DNA of 64,000 bases. Origin: Halisarca cf. caerulea (taxonomy: Eukaryota; Porifera; Demospongiae; Chondrillida; Halisarcidae). How positions within the stretch are numbered: position 1 is the stretch's first letter; every line of letters begins with the position of its first letter. The position numbers and the translations under genes were made by a program. The stretch covers positions 165,294 through 229,293 of the forward strand of contig CAUJGJ010000143.1 of the NCBI GenBank assembly GCA_963170055.1. Reading direction: 5' to 3'. The notes under the pieces are model-generated. The model did no database searches. It was not told the DNA's origin and was given only the letters and a program-made list of their open reading frames with translations. Below are positions 35,831 through 50,800 of this stretch, one piece after another.

Positions 35831-37950
35831 TAGAAAGGTCATGTGTGTCCACTGGGAATGTGCGTGGTGCTAGTGCCAAATATTGGTATTAGCAGCAGCA
35901 TATCCAACACTACACAAATACGCCCACAGCACTTCAGAAAGGTCATGTGTGTCCACTGGGAATGTGCGTGGATCTAGTGCCAAATATTGGTATCAGCACC
36001 AGCATATCCAACACTACACAAATACGCCCACAGCACTTCAGAAACTTCATGTGTGTCCTCTGGGAATGTACGTGGTGCTAGTGCCAAATATTGGTATTAG
36101 CAGCAGCATATCCAACACTACACAAATACGCCCACAGCACTTCAGAAAGGTCATGTGTGTCCACTGGGATTGTGCGTGGTGCTAGTGCCAAATATTGGTA
36201 TTAGCACCAGCATATCCAACACTACACAAATACGCCCACAGTACTTCAGAAAGGTCATGTGTGTCCACTGGGAATGTGCGTGGTGCTAGTGCCAAATATT
36301 GGTATTAGCATCAGCATATCCAACACTACACAAATACGCCCACAGCACTTCAGAAACTTCATGTGTGTCCACTGGGAATGTGCGTGGTGCTAGTACCAAA
36401 TATTGGTATGAGCACCAGCATATCCAACACTACACAAATACGCCCACAGTAGTTAAGAAACTTCATGTGTGTCCACTGGGAATGTGCGTGGTGTTAGTGC
36501 CAAATATTGCTATTAGCAACAGCATATCCAACACTACACAAATACGCCCACAGCACTTCAGAAAGGTCATGTGTGTCCACTGGGAATGTGCGTGGTGCTA
36601 GTGCCAAATATTGGTATTAGCACCAGCATATCCAACATTACAGAAATACGCCCAAAGTAGTTAAGAAACTTCGTGTGTGTCCACTGGGAATGTGCGTGGT
36701 GCTAGTGCCATATATTTGTATTAGCACCAGCATATCCAACACTACAAATATACGCCCATAGAACTTCAGAAAGGTCATGTGTGTCCACTGGGAATGTGCG
36801 TGGTGCTAGTGCCAAATATTGGTATTAGCACCAGCATATCCAACACTCCACAAATACGCCCACAGTAGTTAAGAAACTTCATGTGTGTCCACTGGGAATG
36901 TGCGTGGTGCTAGTGCCAAATATTGGTATTAGCACCAGCATATCCAACACTACACAAATACGCCCACAGCACTTCAGAAAGCTCATGTGTGTCCACTGGG
37001 AATGTGCGTGGTGCTAGTGCCAAATATTGGTATTAGCACCAGCATATCCAACACTACACAAATACGTCCACAGCACTTTAGAAAGGTCATGTGTGTCCAC
37101 TGGGAATGTGCGTGGTGCTAGTGCCAAATATTGGTATTAGCAGCAGCATATCCAACACTTCACAAATACGCCCACAGCACTTCAGAAAGGTCATGTGTGT
37201 CCACTGGGAATGTGCGTGGATCTAGTGCCAAATATTGGTATCAGCACCAGCATATCCAACACTACACAAATACGCCCACAGCACTTCAGAAACTTCATGT
37301 GTGTCCTCTGGGAATGTACGTGGTGCTAGTGCCAAATATTGGTATTAGCACCAGCATATCCAACACTACACACATACGCCCACAGCACTTCAGAAAGGTC
37401 ATGTGTGTCCACTGGGAATGTGCGTGGTGCTAGTGCCAAATATTGGTATTAGCACCAGCATATCCAACACTACACAAATACGCCCACAGCACTTCAGAAA
37501 GGTCATGTGTGTCCACTGGGATTGTGCGTGGTGCTAGTGCCAAATATTGGTATTAGCACCAGCATATCCAACACTACACAAATACGCCCACAGTACTTCA
37601 GAAAGGTCATGTGTGTCCACTGGGAATGTGCGTGGTGCTAGTGCCAAATATTGGTATTAGCATCAGCATATCCAACACTACACAAATACGCCCACAGCAC
37701 TTCAGAAACTTCATGTGTGTCCACTGGGAATGTGCGTGGTGCTAGTACCAAATATTGGTATGAGCACCAGCATATCCAACACTACACAAATACGCCCACA
37801 GTAGTTAAGAAACTTCATGTGTGTCCACTGGGAATGTGCGTGGTGTTAGTGCCAAATATTGCTATTAGCAACAGCATATCCAACACTACACAAATACGCC
37901 CACAGCACTTCAGAAAGGTCATGTGTGTCCACTGGGAATGTGCGTGGTGC
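35830..37950 (+). repeat. 12- to 13-monomer HOR pair (1,248 and 1,352 bp)
   Basis: TATTAGCAGCAGC recurs at 35890 and 37138 and GTGGATCTAGTGCC at about 35970 and 37218 (1,248 bp, 12 monomers). The later TATTAGCATCAGC unit recurs at about 36305 and 37657 (1,352 bp, 13 monomers). Copy 2 therefore gained one monomer between the two markers. Confidence 0.75.
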
Positions 37951-40860
37951 TAGTGCCAAATATTGGTATTAGCACCAGCATATCCAACACTACACAAATA
38001 CGCCCACAGCACTATAGACAGGTCATGTGTGTCCACTGGGAATGTGCGTGGTGCTAGTGCCAAATATTGGTATTAGCACCAGCATATCCAACACTACACA
38101 AATACGCCCACAGCACTTCAGAAAGGTCATGTGTGTCCACTGGGAATGTGCGTGGTGCTAGTGCCAAATATTGGTATTAGCACCAGCATATCCAACACTA
38201 CACAAATACGCCCACAGCACTTCAGAAAGGTCATGTGTGTCCACTGGGAATGTGCATGGTGCTAGTGCCAAATATTGGTATTAGCACCAGCATATCCAAC
38301 ATTACACAAATACGCCCACAGTAGTTTAGAAACTTCATGTGTGTCCACTTGGAATGTGCGTGGTGCTAATGCCAAATATTGGTATTAGCACCAGCATATC
38401 CAACACTACACAAATACGCCCACAGCACTTCAGAAAGGTCATGTGTGTCCACTGGGAATGTGCGTGGTGCTAGTGCCAAATATTCGTATTAGCACCAGCA
38501 TATCCAACACTACACAAATACGCCCACAGTACTTCAGAAAGGTCATGTGTGTCCACTGGGAATGTGCGTGGTGCTAGTGCCAAATATTGGTATTAGCACC
38601 AGCATATCCAATATTACACAAATACGCCCACAGTAGTTAAGAAACTTCATGTGTGTCCACTGGGAATGTGCGTGGTGCTAGTGCCAAATATTGGTATTAG
38701 CACCAGCATATCCAACACTACACAAATACGCCCACAGCACTTTAGAAAGGTCATGTGTGTCCACTGGGAATGTGCGTGGCGCTAGTGCCAAATATTGGTA
38801 TTTGCACCAACATATCCTACACTACACAAATACGCCCACAGCATTTAAGAATCTTTATGTGTGTCCACTGGGAATGTGCGTGGTGCTAGTGCCAAATATT
38901 GGTATTAGCACCAGCATATCCAACATTACAGAAATACGCCCAAAGTAGTTAAGAAACTTCGTGTGTATCCACTGGGAATGTGCGTGGTGCTAGTGCCATA
39001 TATTTGTATTAGCACCAGCATATCCAACACTACACAAATACGCCCACAGCACTTCAGAAAGGTCATGTGTGTCCACTGGGAATGTGCGTGGTGCTATTGC
39101 CAAATATTGGTATGGCACCAGCATATCCAACACTACACAAATACGCCCACAGCACTTCAGAAAGGACATGTGTGTCCACTGGGAATGTGCGTGGTGCTAG
39201 TGCCAAATATTGGTATTAGCACCAGCATATCCAACACTACACAAATACGCCCACAGCACTTTAGAAAGGTCATGTGTGTCCACTGGGAATGTGCGTGGTG
39301 CTAGTGCCAAATATTGGTATTAGCACCAGCTTATCCAACATTACACAAATACGCCCACAGTAGTTTAGACACTTCGTGTGTGTCCACTGGGAATGTGCGT
39401 GGTGCTAGTGCCAAATATTGGTATTAGCACCAGCATATCCAACACTACACAAATACGCCCACAGCACTATAGACAGGTCATGTGTGTCCACTGGGAATGT
39501 GCGTGGTGCTAGTGCCAAATATTGGTATTAGCACCAGCATATCCAACACTACACAAATACGCCCACAGCACTTCAGAAAGGTCATGTGTGTCCACTGGGA
39601 ATGTGCGTGGTGCTAGTGCCAAATATTGGTATTAGCACCAGCATATCCAACACTACACAAATACGCCCACAGCACTTCAGAAAGGTCATGTGTGTCCACT
39701 GGGAATGTGCATGGTGCTAGTGCCAAATATTGGTATTAGCACCAGCATATCCAACATTACACAAATACGCCCACAGTAGTTTAGAAACTTCATGTGTGTC
39801 CACTTGGAATGTGCGTGGTGCTAATGCCAAATATTGGTATTAGCACCAGCATATCCAACACTACACAAATACGCCCACAGCACTTCAGAAAGGTCATGTG
39901 TGTCCACTGGGAATGTGCGTGGTGCTAGTGCCAAATATTCGTATTAGCACCAGCATATCCAACACTACACAAATACGCCCACAGTACTTCAGAAAGGTCA
40001 TGTGTGTCCACTGGGAATGTGCGTGGTGCTAGTGCCAAATATTGGTATTAGCACCAGCATATCCAATATTACACAAATACGCCCACAGTAGTTAAGAAAC
40101 TTCATGTGTGTCCACTGGGAATGTGCGTGGTGCTAGTGCCAAATATTGGTATTAGCACCAGCATATCCAACACTACACAAATACGCCCACAGCACTTTAG
40201 AAAGGTCATGTGTGTCCACTGGGAATGTGCGTGGCGCTAGTGCCAAATATTGGTATTTGCACCAACATATCCTACACTACACAAATACGCCCACAGCATT
40301 TAAGAATCTTTATGTGTGTCCACTGGGAATGTGCGTGGTGCTAGTGCCAAATATTGGTATTAGCACCAGCATATCCAACATTACAGAAATACGCCCAAAG
40401 TAGTTAAGAAACTTCGTGTGTATCCACTGGGAATGTGCGTGGTGCTAGTGCCATATATTTGTATTAGCACCAGCATATCCAACACTACACAAATACGCCC
40501 ACAGCACTTCAGAAAGGTCATGTGTGTCCACTGGGAATGTGCGTGGTGCTATTGCCAAATATTGGTATGGCACCAGCATATCCAACACTACACAAATACG
40601 CCCACAGCACTTCAGAAAGGACATGTGTGTCCACTGGGAATGTGCGTGGTGCTAGTGCCAAATATTGGTATTAGCACCAGCATATCCAACACTACACAAA
40701 TACGCCCACAGCACTTTAGAAAGGTCATGTGTGTCCACTGGGAATGTGCGTGGTGCTAGTGCCAAATATTGGTATTAGCACCAGCTTATCCAACATTACA
40801 CAAATACGCCCACAGTAGTTTAGACACTTCGTGTGTGTCCACTGGGAATGTGCGTGGTGC
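37950..40860 (+). repeat. 14-monomer HOR pair (1,455 bp), near identical
   Basis: ACTATAGACAGG at 38011 and 39466, TATTCGTATTAGC, GTGGCGCTAGTGCC, the TTTGCACCAA unit and the 103-bp TATGGCACC monomer repeat in the same order 1,455 bp apart (14 monomers minus one base). No difference was noticed between copies. The unit that ends both copies has AGTTTAGACACTTCGTG. Confidence 0.85.
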
Positions 40861-42539
40861 TAGTGCCAAATATTGGTATTAGCACCAGCATATCCAACAC
40901 TACACAAATACGTCCACAGCAATTTAGAAAGGTCATGTGTGTCCACTGGGAATGTGCGTGGTGCTAGTGCCAAATATTGGTATTAGCACCAGCATATCCA
41001 ACACTACACAAATACGCCCACAGCACTTCAGAAAGGTCATGTGTGTCCACTGGGAATGTGCGTGGTGCTAGTGCCAAATATTGGTATTAGCACCAGCATA
41101 TCCAACACTACACAAATACGTCCACAGCACTTTAGAAAGGTCATGTGTGTCCACTGGGAATGTGCGTGGTGCTAGTGCCAAATATTGGTATTAGCACCAG
41201 CATATCCAACACTACACAAATACGCCCACAGCACTTCAGAAAGGTCATGTGTGTCCACTGGGAATGTGCGTGGTGCTAGTGCCAAATATTGGTATTAGCA
41301 CCAGCATATCCAACACTACACAAATACGCCCAAAGCACTTCAGAAACTTCATGTGTGTCCTCTGGGAATGTACGTGGTGCTAGTGCCAAATATTGGTATT
41401 AGCACCAGCATATCCAACACTACACACATACGCCCACAGCACTTCAGAAAGGTCATGTGTGTCCACTGGGAATGTGCGTGGTGCTAGTGCCAAATATTGG
41501 TATTAGCACCAGCATATCCAACACTACACAAATACGCCCACAGTACTTCAGAAAGGTCATGTGTGTCCACTGGGATTGTGCGTGGTGCTAGTGCCAAATA
41601 TTGGTATTAGCACCAGCATATCCAACACTACACAAAGACGCCCACAGTACTTCAGAAAGGTCATGTGTGTCCACTGGGAATGTGCGTGGTGCTAGTGCCA
41701 AATATTGGTATTAGCATCAGCATATCCAACACTACACAAATACGCCCACAGCACTTCAGAAACTTCATGTGTGTCCACTGGGAAAGTGCGTGGTGTTAGT
41801 GCCAAATATTGGTATTTGCACCAACATATCCTACACTACACAAATACGCCCACAGCATTTAAGAATCTTTATGTGTGTCCACTGGGAATGTGCGTGGTGC
41901 TAGTGCCAAATATTGGTATTAGCACCAGTATATCCAACATTACAGAAATACGCCCAAAGTAGTTAAGAAACTTCGTGTGTGTCCACTGGGAATGTGCGTG
42001 GTGCTAGTGCCATATATTTGTATTAGCACCAGCATATCCAACACTACACAAATACGTCCACAGCACTTTAGAAAGGTCATGTGTGTCCACTGGGAATGTG
42101 CGTGGTGCTAGTGCCAAATATTGGTATTAGCACCAGCATGTCCAACACTACACAAATACGTCCACAGCACTTTAGAAAGGTCATGTGTGTCCACTGGGAA
42201 TGTGCGTGGTGCTAGTGCCAAATATTGGTATTAGCACCAGCATATCCAACACTACACAAATACGCCCACAGCACTTCAGAAAGGTCATGTGTGTCCACTG
42301 GGAATGTGCGTGGTGCTAGTGCCAAATATTGGTATTAGCACCAGCATATCCAACACTACACAAATACGCCCACAGCACTTCAGAAACTTCATGTGTGTCC
42401 TCTGGGAATGTACGTGGTGCTAGTGCCAAATATTGGTATTAGCACCAGCATATCCAACACTACACACATACGCCCACAGCACTTCAGAAAGGTCATGTGT
42501 GTCCACTGGGAATGTGCGTGGTGCTAGTGCCAAATATTG
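40861..42539 (+). repeat. Interior monomers between HOR blocks
   Basis: Variants are shared with several neighbouring HORs: GTCCACAGCAATTTAG, GTCCTCTGGGAATGTACG, ACACACATACG and GGGATTGTGCG. One TTTGCACCAA marker unit lies near 41815, preceded by the unusual GGGAAAGTGCGTGG. It looks like a mosaic of neighbouring HOR pieces. Confidence 0.55.
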
Positions 42540-45500
42540 GTATTAGCACCAGCATATCCAACACTACACAAATACGCCCACAGCACTTCAGAAAGGTCAT
42601 GTGTGTCCACTGGGATTGTGCGTGGTGCTAGTGCCAAATATTGGTATTAGCACCAGCATATCCAACACTACACAAATACGCCCACAGTACTTCAGAAAGG
42701 TCATGTGTGTCCACTGGGAATGTGCGTGGTGCTAGTGCCAAATATTGGTATTAGCATCAGCATATCCAACACTACACAAATACGCCCACAGCACTTCAGA
42801 AACTTCATGTGTGTCCACTGGGAATGTGCGTGGTGCTAGTGCCAAATATTGGTATGAGCACCAGCATATCCAACACTACACAAATACGCCCACAGTAGTT
42901 AAGAAACTTCATGTGTGTCCACTGGGAATGTGCGTGGTGCTAGTGCCAAATATTGCTATTAGCAACAGCATATCCAACACTACACAAATACGCCCACAGA
43001 ACTTCAGAAAGGTCATGTGTGTCCACTGGGAATGTGCGTGGTGCTAGTGCCAAATATTGTTATTAGCACCAGCATATCCAACACTACACAAATACGCCCA
43101 CAGCACTATAGACAGGTCATGTGTGTCCACTGGGAATGTGCGTGGTGCTAGTGCCAAATATTGGTATTAGCACCAGCATATCCAACACTACACAAATACG
43201 CCCACAGCACTTCAGAAAGGTCATGTGTGTCCACTGGGAATGTGCGTGGTGCTAGTGCCAAATATTGGTATTAGCACCAGCATATCCAATATTACACAAA
43301 TACGCCCACAGTAGTTAAGAAACTTCATGTGTGTCCACTGGGAATGTGCGTGGTGCTAGTGCCAAATATTGGTATTTGCACCAGCATATCCAACACTACA
43401 CAAATACGCCCACAGCACTTTAGAAAGGTCATGTGTGTCCACTGGGAATGTGCGTGGTGTTAGTGCCAAATATTGGTATTTGCACCAACATATCCTACAC
43501 TACACAAATACGCCCACAGCATTTAAGAATCTTTATGTGTGTCCACTGGGAATGTGCGTGGTGCTAGTGCCAAATATTGGTATTAGCACCAGCATATCCA
43601 ACATTACAGAAATACGCCCAAAGTAGTTAAGAAACTTCGTGTGTGTCCACTGGGAATGTGCGTGGTGCTAGTGCCATATATTTGTATTAGCACCAACATA
43701 TCCAACACTACAAATATACGCCCATAGAACTTCAGAAAGGTCATGTGTGTCCACTGGGAATGTGCGTGGTGCTAGTGCCAAATATTGGTATTAGCACCAG
43801 CATATCCAACACTACACAAATACGCCCACAGTAGTTAAGAAACTTCATGTGTGTCCACTGGGAATGTGCGTGGTGCTAGTGCCAAATATTGGTATTAGCA
43901 CCAGCATATCCAACACTACACAAATACGCCCACAGCACTTCAGAAAGGTCATGTGTGTCCACTGGGAATGTGCGTGGTGCTAGTGCCAAATATTGGTATT
44001 AGCACCAGCATATCCAACACTACACAAATACGTCCACAGCAATATAGAAAGGTCATGTGTGTCCACTGGGAATGTGCGTGGTGCTAGTGCCAAATATTGG
44101 TATTAGCACCAGCATATCCAACACTACACAAATACGCCCACAGCACTTCAGAAAGGTCATGTGTGTCCACTGGGAATGTGCGTGGTGCTAGTGCCAAATA
44201 TTGGTATTAGCACCAGCATATCCAACACTACACAAATACGTCCACAGCACTTTAGAAAGGTCATGTGTGTCCACTGGGAATGTGCGTGGTGCTAGTGCCA
44301 AATATTGGTATTAGCAGCAGCATATCCAACACTACACAAATACGCCCACAGCACTTCAGAAAGGTCATGTGTGTCCACTGGGAATGTGCGTGGATCTAGT
44401 GCCAAATATTGGTATTAGCACCAGCATATCCAACACTACACAAATACGCCCACAGCACTTCAGAAACTTCATGTGTGTCCTCTGGGAATGTACGTGGTGC
44501 TAGTGCAAAATATTGGTATTAGCACCAGCATATCCAACACTACACAAATACGCCCACAGCACTTCAGAAAGGTCATGTGTGTCCACTGGGATTGTGCGTG
44601 GTGCTAGTGCCAAATATTGGTATTAGCACCAGCATATCCAACACTACACAAATACGCCCACAGTACTTCAGAAAGGTCATGTGTGTCCACTGGGAATGTG
44701 CGTGGTGCTAGTGCCAAATATTGGTATTAGCATCAGCATATCCAACACTACACAAATACGCCCACAGCACTTCAGAAACTTCATGTGTGTCCACTGGGAA
44801 TGTGCGTGGTGCTAGTGCCAAATATTGGTATGAGCACCAGCATATCCAACACTACACAAATACGCCCACAGTAGTTAAGAAACTTCATGTGTGTCCACTG
44901 GGAATGTGCGTGGTGCTAGTGCCAAATATTGCTATTAGCACCAGCATATCCAACACTACACAAATACGCCCACAGAACTTCAGAAAGGTCACGTGTGTCC
45001 ACTGGGAATGTGCGTGGTGCTAGTGCCAAATATTGTTATTAGCACCAGCATATCCAACACTACACAAATACGCCCACAGCACTATAGACAGGTCATGTGT
45101 GTCCACTGGGAATGTGCGTGGTGCTAGTGCCAAATATTGGTATTAGCACCAGCATATCCAACACTACACAAATACGCCCACAGCACTTCAGAAAGGTCAT
45201 GTGTGTCCACTGGGAATGTGCGTGGTGCTAGTGCCAAATATTGGTATTAGCACCAGCATATCCAATATTACACAAATACGCCCACAGTAGTTAAGAAACT
45301 TCATGTGTGTCCACTGGGAATGTGCGTGGTGCTAGTGCCAAATATTGGTATTAGCACCAGCATATCCAACACTACACAAATACGCCCACAGCACTTTAGA
45401 AAGGTCATGTGTGTCCACTGGGAATGTGCGTGGTGTTAGTGCCAAATATTGGTATTTGCACCAACATATCCTACACTACACAAATACGCCCACAGCATTT

Positions 45501-47840
45501 AAGAATCTTTATGTGTGTCCACTGGGAATGTGCGTGGTGCTAGTGCCAAATATTGGTATTAGCACCAGCATATCCAACATTACAGAAATACGCCCAAAGT
45601 AGTTAAGAAACTTCGTGTGTGTCCACTGGGAATGTGCGTGGTGCTAGTGCCATATATTTGTATTAGCACCAACATATCCAACACTACAAATATACGCCCA
45701 TAGAACTTCAGAAAGGTCATGTGTGTCCACTGGGAATGTGCGTGGTGCTAGTGCCAAATATTGGTATTAGCACCAGCATATCCAACACTACACAAATACG
45801 CCCACAGTACTTCAGAAAGGTCATGTGTGTCCACTGGGAATGTGCGTGGTGCTAGTGCCAAATATTGGTATTAGCATCAGCATATCCAACACTACACAAA
45901 TACGCCCACAGCACTTCAGAAACTTCATGTGTGTCCACTGGGAATGTGCGTGGTGCTAGTGCCAAATATTGGTATGAGCACCAGCATATCCAACACTACA
46001 CAAATACGCCCACAGTAGTTAAGAAACTTCATGTGTGTCCACTGGGAATGTGCGTGGTGCTAGTGCCAAATATTGGTATTAGCACCAGCATATCCAACAC
46101 TACACAAATACGCCCACAGCACTTCAGAAAGGTCATGTGTGTCCACTGGGAATGTGCGTGGTGCTAGTGCCAAATATTGTTATTAGCACCAGCATATCCA
46201 ACACTACACAAATACGCCCACAGCACTATAGACAGGTCATGTGTGTCCACTGGGAATGTGCGTGGTGCTAGTGCCAAATATTGGTATTAGCACCAGCATA
46301 TCCAACACTACACAAATACGCCCACAGCACTTCAGAAAGGTCATGTGTGTCCACTGGGAATGTGCGTGGTGCTAGTGCCAAATATTGGTATTAGCACCAG
46401 CATATCCAATATTACACAAATACGCCCACAGTAGTTAAGAAACTTCATGTGTGTCCACTGGGAATGTGCGTGGTGCTAGTGCCAAATATTGGTATTAGCA
46501 CCAGCATATCCAACACTACACAAATACGCCCACAGCACTTTAGAAAGGTCATGTGTGTCCACTGGGAATGTGCGTGGTGCTAGTGCCAAATATTGGTATT
46601 TGCACCAACATATCCTACACTACACAAATACGCCCACAGCATTTAAGAATCTTTATGTGTGTCCACTGGGAATGTGCGTGGTGCTAGTGCCAAATATTGG
46701 TATTAGCACCAGCATATCCAACATTACAGAAATACGCCCAAAGTAGTTAAGAAACTTCGTGTGTGTCCACTGGGAATGTGCGTGGTGCTAGTGCCATATA
46801 TTTGTATTAGCACCAATATATCCAACACTACAAATATACGCCCATAGAACTTCAGAAAGGTCATGTGTGTCCACTGGGAATGTGCGTGGTGCTAGTGCCA
46901 AATATTGGTATTAGCACCAGCATATCCAACACTACACAAATACGCCCACAGTAGTTAAGAAACTTCATGTGTGTCCACTGGGAATGTGCGTGGTGCTAGT
47001 GCCAAATATTGGTATTAGCACCAGCATATCCAACACTACACAAATACGCCCACAGCACTTCAGAAAGGTCATGTGTGTCCACTGGGAATGTGCGTGGTGC
47101 TAGTGCCAAATATTGGTATTAGCACCAGCATATCCAACACTACACAAATACGTCCACAGCAATTTAGAAAGGTCATGTGTGTCCACTGGGAATGTGCGTG
47201 GTGCTAGTGCCAAATATTGGTATTAGCACCAGCATATCCAACACTACACAAATACGCCCACAGCACTTCAGAAAGGTCATGTGTGTCCACTGGGAATGTG
47301 CGTGGTGCTAGTGCCAAATATTGGTATTAGCACCAGCATATCCAACACTACACAAATACGTCCACAGCACTTTAGAAAGGTCATGTGTGTCCACTGGGAA
47401 TGTGCGTGGTGCTAGTGCCAAATATTGGTATTAGCAGCAGCATATCCAACACTACACAAATACGCCCACAGCACTTCAGAAAGGTCATGTGTGTCCACTG
47501 GGAATGTGCGTGGATCTAGTGCCAAATATTGGTATTAGCACCAGCATATCCAACACTACACAAATACGCCCACAGCACTTCAGAAACTTCATGTGTGTCC
47601 TCTGGGAATGTACGTGGTGCTAGTGCAAAATATTGGTATTAGCACCAGCATATCCAACACTACACACATACGCCCACAGCACTTCAGAAAGGTCATGTGT
47701 GTCCACTGGGAATGTGCGTGGTGCTAGTGCCAAATATTGGTATTAGCACCAGCATATCCAACACTACACAAATACGCCCACAGCACTTCAGAAAGGTCAT
47801 GTGTGTCCACTGGGAATGTGCGTGGTGCTAGTGCCAAATA
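42540..47840 (+). repeat. 19-monomer HOR (1,976 bp) with a nested 11-monomer duplication
   Basis: TATTAGCATCAGC units start near 42751, 44727, 45871 and 47847, and TTTGCACCAA units near 43475, 45451 and 46595. The 1,976-bp steps are 19 monomers. The 1,144-bp steps (44727 to 45871, and 45451 to 46595) are an extra 11-monomer duplication inside the second 19-mer. After it, sequence like 43820-44720 resumes at about 46940-47840, an offset of 3,120 bp (1,976 plus 1,144). Confidence 0.83.
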
Positions 47841-50800
47841 TTGGTATTAGCATCAGTATATCCAACACTACACAAATACGCCCACAGCACTTCAGAAACT
47901 TCATGTGTGTCCACTGGGAATGTGCGTGGTGCTAGTGCCAAATATTGGTATGAGCACCAGCATATCCAACACTACACAAATACGCCCACAGTAGTTAAGA
48001 AACTTCATGTGTGTCCACTGGGAATGTACGTGGTGTTAGTGCCAAATATTGCTATTAGCAACAGCATATCCAACACTACACAAATACGCCCACAGCACTT
48101 CAGAAAGGTCATGTGTGTCCACTGGGAATGTGCGTGGTGCTAGTGCCAAATATTCGTATTAGCACCAGCATGTCCAACACTACACAAATACGCCCACAGC
48201 ACTATAGACAGGTCATGTGTGTCCACTGGGAATGTGCGTGGTGCTAGTGCCAAATATTGGTATTAGCACCAGCATATCCACACTACACAAATACGCCCAC
48301 AGCACTTCAGAAAGGTCATGTGTGTCCACTGGGAATGTGCGTGGTGCTAGTGCCAAATATTGGTATTAGCACCAGCATATCCAACACTACACAAATACGC
48401 CCACAGCACTTCAGAAAGGTCATGTGTGTCCACTGGGAATGTGCATGGTGCTAGTGCCAAATATTGGTATTAGCACCAGCATATCCAACATTACACAAAT
48501 ACGCCCACAGTAGTTAAGAAACTTCATGTGTGTCCACTTGGAATGTGCGTGGTGCTAATGCCAAATATTGGTATTAGCACCAGCATATCCAACACTACCC
48601 AAATACGCCCACAGCACTTCAGAAAGGTCATGTGTGTCCACTGGGAATGTGCGTGGTGCTAGTGCCAAATATTCGTATTAGCACCAGCATATCCAACACT
48701 ACACAAATACGCCCACAGTACTTCAGAAAGGTCATGTGTGTCCACTGGGAATGTGCGTGGTGCTAGTGCCAAATATTGGTATAAGCACCAGCATATCCAA
48801 TATTACACAAATACGCCCACAGTAGTTAAGAAACTTCATGTGTGTCCACTGGGAATGTGCGTGGTGCTAGTGCCAAATATTGGTATTAGCACCAGCATAT
48901 CCAACACTACACAAATACGCCCACAGCACTTTAGAAAGGTCATGTGTGTCCACTGGGAATGTGCGTGGCGCTAGTGCCAAATATTGGTATTTGCACCAAC
49001 ATATCCTACACTACACAAATACGCCCACAGCATTTAAGAATCTTTATGTGTGTCCACTGGGAATGTGCGTGGTGCTAGTGCCAAATATTGGTATTAACAC
49101 CAGCATATCCAACATTACAGAAATACGCCCAAAGTAGTTAAGAAACTTCGTGTGTGTCCACTGGGAATGTGCGTTGTGCTAGTGCCATATATTTGTATTA
49201 GCACCAGCATATCCAACACTACACACATACGCCCACAGCACTTCAGAAAGGTCATGTGTGTCCACTGGGAATGTGCGTGGTGCTAGTGCCAAATATTGGT
49301 ATTAGCACCAGCATATCCAACACTACACAAATACGCCCACAGCACTTCAGAAAGGTCATGTGTGTCCACTGGGAATGTGCGTGGTGCTAGTGCCAAATAT
49401 TGGTATTAGCACCAGCATATCCAACACTACACAAATACGCCCACAGTACTTCAGAAAGGTCATGTGTGTCCACTGGGAATGTGCGTGGTGCTAGTGCCAA
49501 ATATTGGTATTAGCATCAGTATATCCAACACTACACAAATACGCCCACAGCACTTCAGAAACTTCATGTGTGTCCACTGGGAATGTGCGTGGTGCTAGTG
49601 CCAAATATTGGTATGAGCACCAGCATATCCAACACTACACAAATACGCCCACAGTAGTTAAGAAACTTCATGTGTGTCCACTGGGAATGTACGTGGTGTT
49701 AGTGCCAAATATTGCTATTAGCAACAGCATATCCAACACTACACAAATACGCCCACAGCACTTCAGAAAGGTCATGTGTGTCCACTGGGAATGTGCGTGG
49801 TGCTAGTGCCAAATATTCGTATTAGCACCAGCATGTCCAACACTACACAAATACGCCCACAGCACTATAGACAGGTCATGTGTGTCCACTGGGAATGTGC
49901 GTGGTGCTAGTGCCAAATATTGGTATTAGCACCAGCATATCCAACACTACACAAATACGCCCACAGCACTTCAGAAAGGTCATGTGTGTCCACTGGGAAT
50001 GTGCGTGGTGCTAGTGCCAAATATTGGTATTAGCACCAGCATATCCAACACTACACAAATACGCCCACAGCACTTCAGAAAGGTCATGTGTGTCCACTGG
50101 GAATGTGCATGGTGCTAGTGCCAAATATTGGTATTAGCACCAGCATATCCAACATTACACAAATACGCCCACAGTAGTTAAGAAACTTCATGTGTGTCCA
50201 CTTGGAATGTGCGTGGTGCTAATGCCAAATATTGGTATTAGCACCAGCATATCCAACACTACCCAAATACGCCCACAGCACTTCAGAAAGGTCATGTGTG
50301 TCCACTGGGAATGTGCGTGGTGCTAGTGCCAAATATTCGTATTAGCACCAGCATATCCAACACTACACAAATACGCCCACAGTACTTCAGAAAGGTCATG
50401 TGTGTCCACTGGGAATGTGCGTGGTGCTAGTGCCAAATATTGGTATAAGCACCAGCATATCCAATATTACACAAATACGCCCACAGTAGTTAAGAAACTT
50501 CATGTGTGTCCACTGGGAATGTGCGTGGTGCTAGTGCCAAATATTGGTATTAGCACCAGCATATCCAACACTACACAAATACGCCCACAGCACTTTAGAA
50601 AGGTCATGTGTGTCCACTGGGAATGTGCGTGGCGCTAGTGCCAAATATTGGTATTTGCACCAACATATCCTACACTACACAAATACGCCCACAGCATTTA
50701 AGAATCTTTATGTGTGTCCACTGGGAATGTGCGTGGTGCTAGTGCCAAATATTGGTATTAACACCAGCATATCCAACATTACAGAAATACGCCCAAAGTA

